The notes under the pieces: generated by a model
The model's input: the letters and a program-made list of their open reading frames with translations, nothing else
Told to the model about the DNA's origin: nothing
Databases searched by the model: none
Position numbers and translations under genes: made by a program
In this document: positions 59,417-64,000 of the stretch, piece after piece
Position numbering within the stretch: position 1 is the stretch's first letter
How the letters are laid out: each line of letters begins with the position of its first letter
Source: Massilia sp. 9I
GTDB lineage: Bacteria; Pseudomonadota; Gammaproteobacteria; Burkholderiales; Burkholderiaceae_D
Assembly (NCBI RefSeq): GCF_902506415.1
Contig: NZ_LR733275.1
Span: 1,127,651 to 1,191,650 of the forward strand
Direction of reading: 5' to 3'
Length of the DNA stretch: 64,000 nucleotides

Positions 59417-59614
59417 TTACTGCCCCAGACCCAGTTCTGCCGGCAGCGGAATCGGTTTGTCGAAGAAACTGACCTGCTCACCCGATGGGTTGGTCAGAAA
59501 CAATGCGACGAGGGCGATGAACGCCCACACGATAATATTGCGCATGTTTGCAGCGCTGCCATCCGTGGCGTTGTCGCCGTAGATGAGGCGCTTCAGAAAA
59601 TTGGATATTTTCAC
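59417..59614 (-). CDS. Small single-pass membrane protein
   Basis: A 65-residue protein read from a GTG (VKISNFLKRLIYGDNATDGS): an amphipathic N-terminus, one membrane helix (about 28-45, IIVWAFIALVALFL) and a Pro-rich tail ending PIPLPAELGLGQ. A 42-residue form starting at the internal ATG is possible. Function unknown; it is divergent from ftsY and its frame continues as meaningless sequence into the ftsY antisense strand, so the end is certain and the start moderate. Confidence 0.55.
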   Translation of the reverse strand: MKISNFLKRLIYGDNATDGSAANMRNIIVWAFIALVALFLTNPSGEQVSFFDKPIPLPAELGLGQ

Positions 59615-59863
59615 GGTTTGCCCCGTTGTCTTTTGTGGTTTTCTCTCTGTGTTCAATTTAACGCAAGTCGCAATCGTTTTCCAGACTCGCACTGTTGAGT
59701 AGCCAGTCGGTTTCAGCAATAACACAACAAATAGTTCCTTCGTCGCATCTTCTTGCGTCTCCCCGCCCTGCTGGAGGAAGCGTCTTGCTGCTCTGGTAAA
59801 ATATTCGCTACTTTTTTCATCGCCGGCTTGCGCCGGCATCGTCCGCAGGATTCGCCCCAATAT

Positions 59864-61003
59864 ATGTTTAGTTTCTTCAAGAGAAAGAAGCCGGAGACGG
59901 ACGTCGCGGAGCCGCAAGAAGCGGCATCGGCTCCCGCAGCGGCGCCGATGTTCGTGCCGGGTGCGCTGGACGCACCGCTGGCCCCGACTCCGACTCCAGC
60001 CCCGACTCCAACCCCAGCGCCCGTGCCCGCCGCATCGGCCGCCACCGCCGACATCGGCGAGCTGTTCCCGGAAACCGCGGAACGCCCGACCACCGAAGCC
60101 GAACAAAAGCGTTCGTGGATGACGCGCCTGAAGGCCGGCCTGTCCAAGACCTCGAGCAATCTGTCGCTGCTGTTCGTCGGCGCGCGCATCGACGAAGACC
60201 TGTACGAGGAACTCGAATCCGCATTGCTGATGTCGGACGCCGGCATGGACGCCACCCAGTACCTGCTGGACGAACTGCGCCGCAAGGTCAAGGAAGACAA
60301 GCTGCTGGACGCCGCCCAGGTCAAGGCCGCGCTCAAGGAGCTCATGGTCGAGCTCTTGAGCCCGCTGCAAAAGCCACTCGAACTGGGCCGCCATGAACCG
60401 CTGGTGATGATGATCTCGGGCGTGAACGGCGCCGGCAAGACCACCACCATCGGCAAGCTGGCCAAGCACATGCAGCGCTTCGACCAGTCGGTGCTGCTGG
60501 CCGCCGGCGACACCTTCCGCGCCGCCGCGCGCGAGCAGCTGATGGTCTGGGGCCAGCGCAATAACGTCACCGTCGTCTCGCAGGCCTCGGGAGACCCGGC
60601 CGCGATCGCCTTCGATGCCGTCCAGTCGGGCAAGGCGCGCGGCCTCGATGTGGTCATGGTCGATACCGCCGGCCGCCTGCCGACCCAGCTGCACCTGATG
60701 GAAGAACTCAAGAAGATCAAGCGCGTCATCGGCAAGGGCATGGACGGCGCCCCGCACGAAACGCTGCTGGTCATCGACGGCAACACCGGCCAGAACGCAT
60801 TGGCCCAGGTGAAGGCTTTCGATGATGCGCTGCAGCTCACCGGCCTGGTGATCACCAAGCTGGACGGCACCGCCAAGGGCGGCGTGCTGGCGGCGATCGC
60901 GCGCACCCGTCCGGTGCCGGTGTACTTCATCGGCGTGGGCGAGAAGCTGGACGACCTGCAGCCGTTCAATGCCGAAGAATTCGTCGAAGCGCTGCTGGGT
61001 TGA
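59864..61003 (+). CDS. ftsY: Signal recognition particle receptor FtsY
   Basis: GTPase that docks SRP-ribosome complexes at the membrane. The 379 residues begin MFSFFKRKKPETDVAEPQE, then a Pro/Ala/Thr-rich repeat tract (about 41-58, APTPTPAPTPTPAPVPAA) of the acidic A domain, the N domain, and the G domain with G1 GVNGAGKTTTIGKLA, G3 DTAGRLPTQ, G4 ITKLDGTAKGG. The start was chosen at MFSFFKRKKP, the family N-terminus. It is followed by ftsE after 6 nt. Confidence 0.96.
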   Translation: MFSFFKRKKPETDVAEPQEAASAPAAAPMFVPGALDAPLAPTPTPAPTPTPAPVPAASAATADIGELFPETAERPTTEAEQKRSWMTRLKAGLSKTSSNLSLLFVGARIDEDLYEELESALLMSDAGMDATQYLLDELRRKVKEDKLLDAAQVKAALKELMVELLSPLQKPLELGRHEPLVMMISGVNGAGKTTTIGKLAKHMQRFDQSVLLAAGDTFRAAAREQLMVWGQRNNVTVVSQASGDPAAIAFDAVQSGKARGLDVVMVDTAGRLPTQLHLMEELKKIKRVIGKGMDGAPHETLLVIDGNTGQNALAQVKAFDDALQLTGLVITKLDGTAKGGVLAAIARTRPVPVYFIGVGEKLDDLQPFNAEEFVEALLG

Positions 61004-61009
61004 TGGCCG

Positions 61010-61672
61010 ATGATCGAATTCCAGACCGTCTCCAAACAATACTCTCCCGACGCCTACGCGCTGCGTGACGTCTCCCTCAACATCGCGAAGGGCGAGCTGG
61101 TCTACCTGGCCGGCCCGTCCGGCGCCGGCAAGTCGACCCTGATGAAGATGGTGGCCGCGGTCGAGCGTCCCACCAGCGGCATCGTCACCGTCAACGGACA
61201 GGACATCGGCCGCATCCGCAAGGCCGGCATCCCCTTCTTGCGCCGCAACCTGGGCTTGATCTTCCAGCACCAGCGCCTGCTTAACGACCGCAACATCCTC
61301 GGCAACGTGATGCTGCCGCTGCTCGTCACCGGTGCACCCAAGGGGCAAGCCGAACAGCGCGCCCGCGCGGCACTCGACAAGGTCGGCCTGCTTGATCGCG
61401 TCAAGGCGATGCCGCTGGAACTGTCCGGCGGCGAGCAGCAGCGCGTGGCGATCGCGCGCGCCATCGTCAACCGTCCGCAGATCATCCTGGCCGACGAGCC
61501 GACCGCCAACCTCGACCGCGTTGCGGCCGACAAGGTGCTCGATGCCCTGCGCGCCTTCCACGCCGTCGGCGTGACCTGCGTGATTTCGACCCACGACGAG
61601 CAGGTGCTCGACAGCGCCGCGGCGCGCGTGATCCGCCTCGAGCACGGCCAACTCGTCGGAGGTGCAGCATGA
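61010..61672 (+). CDS. ftsE: Cell division ABC transporter ATPase FtsE
   Basis: Cytoplasmic ATPase of the FtsEX complex that couples the Z-ring to periplasmic amidases. The 220 residues show Walker A GPSGAGKST, signature LSGGEQQRVAIARA and Walker B IILADEPTANLD. It overlaps ftsX by 4 nt (ATGA) and follows ftsY by 6 nt, the conserved ftsYEX order. Confidence 0.97.
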   Translation: MIEFQTVSKQYSPDAYALRDVSLNIAKGELVYLAGPSGAGKSTLMKMVAAVERPTSGIVTVNGQDIGRIRKAGIPFLRRNLGLIFQHQRLLNDRNILGNVMLPLLVTGAPKGQAEQRARAALDKVGLLDRVKAMPLELSGGEQQRVAIARAIVNRPQIILADEPTANLDRVAADKVLDALRAFHAVGVTCVISTHDEQVLDSAAARVIRLEHGQLVGGAA

Positions 61673-62583
61673 GCCCCTGGTTCCGCCAGCACCGCTTCGC
61701 GTTCGGCGCGGCGCTGTCCACGGTACGCAAGTCGCCGGGCAGCTTCCTGTTCAACGTGCTCGTGGTCGCCTTTGCCCTGATGCTGCCCTTCGCCGGCATC
61801 ACCCTGCTCGACAACGTGCGTCCGCTGTCCGAACAGCTGTCGGTCGATCCCGAGATCAGCCTGTTCATGAAGGCGGAAGCCACGCGCGAAGAAGCGACAA
61901 GCCTGCAGCCGCGCATCCGTTCGATCCTCGCCGCCGCCGGCAAGGCCGAAGTTGCCTTCGTACCGCGCGAGAAAGCGCTGGCCTCGCTGAAGGAAAAGAG
62001 CGGCCTGAGCGACGTGCTCGACACCCTCGGCGACAATCCGCTGCCCGACAGTTACGTGATGAAGCTGGCCGGCAGCGGCGCAGCCAGCCAGGTGGACGCC
62101 ATCACCGAACAGCTGCGCGCCCTGCCCGGCATCGACACCGTGCAGGTCGACTCGGCCTGGGTCAAGCGCCTGGCCGCCCTGCTGGGCATCCTGCGCCTGG
62201 CCCTGCTGCTGCTGGCGGTGACGCTGGGCGTGGTGGTGATCGCGGTGGTGTTCAACACCATCCGCCTGCAGGTGCTGACGCAGAAGGAAGAGATCGCCGT
62301 GTCGAAGCTGCTCGGCGCGACCGACAACTTCATCCACCGCCCCTTCTATTACACCGGCGCCCTGCTCGGCCTGTGTGCGGGCGCGGTGGCGCTCGGTGCG
62401 GTCATGCTGGCGCTGAACCCGCTGAACGGCGCGATTGCCGAATTTGCAAGACTGTATGCGTCGGAATTCCAGCTGACCCCGCTCGGGGCGCTGGAAACCG
62501 CGGGTGTGCTGGCGATCAGCGCCGGCCTCGGCCTGATCGGCGCCATGCTGTCGGTGCAGCGCCACCTGGCGCGCGTGCAGTAA
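61669..62583 (+). CDS. ftsX: Cell division protein FtsX
   Basis: Membrane partner of FtsE. The 304 residues have an N-terminal amphipathic stretch, four membrane helices (about 26-48, 170-197, 222-245, 271-294) and the large periplasmic domain that recruits murein hydrolase activators (ADNVRPLSEQ region to VDAITEQLRALPGI). Conserved HRPFYYTGALLGL and VSKLLGATDNFI support the assignment. It ends the ftsYEX unit. Confidence 0.95.
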   Translation: MSPWFRQHRFAFGAALSTVRKSPGSFLFNVLVVAFALMLPFAGITLLDNVRPLSEQLSVDPEISLFMKAEATREEATSLQPRIRSILAAAGKAEVAFVPREKALASLKEKSGLSDVLDTLGDNPLPDSYVMKLAGSGAASQVDAITEQLRALPGIDTVQVDSAWVKRLAALLGILRLALLLLAVTLGVVVIAVVFNTIRLQVLTQKEEIAVSKLLGATDNFIHRPFYYTGALLGLCAGAVALGAVMLALNPLNGAIAEFARLYASEFQLTPLGALETAGVLAISAGLGLIGAMLSVQRHLARVQ

Positions 62584-62589
62584 TCCATT

Positions 62590-62610
62590 GCGGACGGCAG
62601 CGCCGTCCGC
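62590..62610 (+). terminator. Hairpin after ftsX
   Basis: A perfect 9-bp stem with loop AGC, starting 7 nt after the ftsX stop. No T-tract follows, so it may be a weak terminator or a 3' stabilising hairpin. Confidence 0.5.
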
Positions 62611-62855
62611 AGCCTCTCCCGAATGGCTTAGCCGACCGTACTGACGTCCAGACGGCTTGAAATCCTACAGTGCGTCCCCAGCGAAGGTGCGCCATCCAAC
62701 AGAAGGACGTTCCTCCGGCCTTTAACCTGTCCTTAATGCGTTTTCCAGCCTGTTTTCGCTCACTTTTGAGCTGAATCAACAAAATGCGGGTCGCCTGCTC
62801 TACAGTGGAATCGACGCGATTTTGATTCCTAAAGGCAATACTTTAGCCAAACTTA

Positions 62856-62875
62856 ATCGATTTCGTTAAATCGAT
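62856..62875. promoter_or_regulatory. Inverted repeat upstream of the CIRCE element
   Basis: ATCGATTT, loop CGTT, AAATCGAT: perfect 8-bp arms, 8 nt upstream of the CIRCE. It could be an operator for another regulator or a structural element in the rpoH promoter; no family is recognised. Confidence 0.5.
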
Positions 62876-62882
62876 GGCTTGC

Positions 62883-62909
62883 CTAGCACTCACCCATGGA
62901 GAGTGCTAA
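62883..62909 (+). promoter_or_regulatory. CIRCE element (HrcA operator) upstream of rpoH
   Basis: CTAGCACTC-N9-GAGTGCTAA, differing from the consensus TTAGCACTC-N9-GAGTGCTAA at one base, with the exact 9-bp spacer. HrcA represses heat-shock genes through this site. It lies about 118 nt upstream of rpoH, so HrcA probably limits sigma32 synthesis. Confidence 0.92.
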
Positions 62910-63027
62910 TATATGTCTCGAATACAGCGAAATCAAGGAAAGCATCCAAGTAACAAGCAGTAACGCTGGTGTTACCCGGCATGTGTCGGTGGCACATTAG
63001 GGATGCAGCAAGATCATTGAGAGGGAA

Positions 63028-63924
63028 ATGAACATGTCCGCACAATCCGCATTGGTTCCTGCCGGCAGTCGCGCCCTGAATCTGGGCTTCACTGGCAATC
63101 TCGGCAACATCGACGCCTATATCTCGGCCGTCAACCGCCTGCCGATGCTGACCCAGGAAGAAGAAGTTTCGCTGGCGAAGTCGCTGCGGGAAAAGAATGA
63201 CCTGGACGCCGCCCAGAAGCTGGTGCTGTCGCACTTGCGCCTGGTGGTGTCGATCGCGCGTGGCTACCTGGGCTATGGCCTGCCGCACGCTGACCTGATC
63301 CAGGAAGGCAATATTGGCCTGATGAAGGCCGTCAAACGCTTCGACCCGAACCAGGGCGTGCGTCTCGTTTCGTACGCGATGCACTGGATCAAGGCCGAGA
63401 TGCACGAATACATCCTGAAGAACTGGCGTCTGGTGAAGGTCGCAACCACCAAGGCCCAGCGCAAGCTGTTCTTCAACCTGCGCAGCAACAAGGTGGGCCT
63501 GGACACGATGTCCCCGGCTCAGGTCGACGAACTGGCGAAGATGCTCGACGTCAAGCGTGAAGAAGTGATCGAGATGGAAACCCGCCTGTCGGGCCGCGAC
63601 ATCGCTCTCGAATCGCCGACCGACGACGAAGACGACAAGTTCGCGCCGATCGCCTACCTGTCGTCGGAGCAGTCGGAACCGACCCGCGTGCTGGAAGCCG
63701 AGGCGGTCGACCGCCTGCAGTCGGAAGGCCTGGAAACCGCGCTGTCGAAGCTGGACCCGCGTTCGCGCCGTATCGTCGAAGCGCGCTGGCTGGCCAACGA
63801 CGACGGTTCGGGCGCCACGCTGCACACGCTGGCCGAAGAGTTCGGCGTGTCGGCCGAGCGCATCCGCCAGATCGAATCGGCCGCGCTGAAGAAAATGAAG
63901 GGCGCGCTGGCGGCTTTCGTGTAA
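63028..63924 (+). CDS. rpoH: Heat-shock sigma factor RpoH (sigma32)
   Basis: Sigma factor of the heat-shock response. The 298 residues include region 2 (LSHLRLVVSIARGYLGYGLPHADLIQEGNIGLMKAV), the RpoH box QRKLFFNLR and region 4 HTH (LAEEFGVSAERIRQIESAAL). The ATG at 63028 is annotated, but a second ATG at 63034 (MSAQSALVPAG) is better spaced from GAGGG and may be the true start. Controlled by a CIRCE element upstream; a terminator follows. Confidence 0.97.
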   Translation: MNMSAQSALVPAGSRALNLGFTGNLGNIDAYISAVNRLPMLTQEEEVSLAKSLREKNDLDAAQKLVLSHLRLVVSIARGYLGYGLPHADLIQEGNIGLMKAVKRFDPNQGVRLVSYAMHWIKAEMHEYILKNWRLVKVATTKAQRKLFFNLRSNKVGLDTMSPAQVDELAKMLDVKREEVIEMETRLSGRDIALESPTDDEDDKFAPIAYLSSEQSEPTRVLEAEAVDRLQSEGLETALSKLDPRSRRIVEARWLANDDGSGATLHTLAEEFGVSAERIRQIESAALKKMKGALAAFV

Positions 63925-63940
63925 GCCTGCTTAGCCAACA

Positions 63941-63966
63941 AAAAACCCCGCTCAGGCGGGGTTTTT
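63941..63966 (+). terminator. Intrinsic terminator of rpoH
   Basis: AAAAACCCCGC, loop TCAG, GCGGGGTTTTT, then more T, beginning 17 nt after the rpoH stop codon: a classical Rho-independent terminator. Confidence 0.93.
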
Positions 63967-64000
63967 CTTTTGTGGCGACGCCGGCTCAGTGTTCCAGCTT

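Larger units (their letters stand above)
62584..63027 (+). promoter_or_regulatory. rpoH upstream control region
   Basis: A 444-nt non-coding region. After ftsX lies a GCGGACGGC/GCCGTCCGC hairpin (62590-62610). Further on is a perfect inverted repeat ATCGATTT-CGTT-AAATCGAT (62856-62875) and the CIRCE element (62883-62909), then the rpoH ribosome-binding site GAGAGGG. No strong sigma70 hexamer pair was found by eye; the mid-part (62700-62860) is AT-rich. Confidence 0.7.

Noticed and set aside
59984-60023. Tandem repeat array in the ftsY 5' part
   Set aside because: It is the Pro/Thr/Ala coding repeat of the FtsY A domain, variable in this family, not a separate element.
59615-61651. Long antisense frame fused in frame to the small membrane protein
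   Set aside because: Runs opposite ftsY and ftsE with low-complexity composition; only its last 65 residues look like a protein.

Overview
The window is a high-GC, densely packed piece of a betaproteobacterial chromosome. Protein sequences and gene order point to Oxalobacteraceae, Massilia/Janthinobacterium-like. This rests on recognised family features and synteny, not on a database search. No prophage, transposase, CRISPR array, tRNA or rRNA was seen; the one clear structural RNA gene is rnpB.

Layout. 1-2.9 kb: end of pilB, then pilC (type IV pilus assembly). 2.9-17.0 kb: an accessory block between pilC and pilD holding a czcCBA metal efflux operon with czcI, an arsR/SRPBCC/DUF1801 operon with two tandem operators, a NhaR-like regulator divergent from a frameshifted TerB-like gene and terC, a secreted S10 peptidase with an EF-hand partner, udk, and an MBL-fold protein with a degenerate metal motif. 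17.0-22.7 kb: pilD-coaE-zapD-yacG-yidD on the plus strand, facing mutT, a DUF815 ATPase and argJ on the minus strand. 22.7-28.5 kb: a secreted transglycosylase/amidase pair, a DUF3617 protein, and an Lrp regulator divergent from dadA-alr (D-alanine metabolism). 28.5-35.4 kb: secA, a DciA-like gene, lpxC, a DMT transporter, a GNAT enzyme and a peroxiredoxin. 35.4-52.6 kb: a complete dcw cluster on the minus strand, mraZ-rsmH-ftsL-ftsI-murE-murF-mraY-murD-ftsW-murG-murC-ddl-ftsQ-ftsA-ftsZ. 53-57.1 kb: a Lon-like AAA+ ATPase without a protease domain, small unknown proteins and glpK. 57.2-64 kb: rnpB, a thiamine-diphosphate enzyme, a small membrane protein, ftsY-ftsE-ftsX and rpoH.

How it works together. 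Most of the window serves the cell envelope and division. The dcw genes overlap by 1-14 nt or are separated by at most 13 nt down to ftsA; ftsZ has a 173-nt gap with its own candidate promoter. ZapD, FtsEX, SecA/FtsY, LpxC, Alr and the muralytic enzymes support the same processes. 

Regulatory signals visible in the DNA: four 5-bp repeats with an exact 10-bp period upstream of mraZ (MraZ box), a near-consensus CIRCE element upstream of rpoH, two tandem 16-bp palindromes upstream of arsR, a duplicated ribosome-binding-site/start unit at ftsZ, and several intrinsic terminators. A three-copy hairpin repeat family with covarying stems lies in two intergenic regions and is the most novel-looking non-coding signal here.
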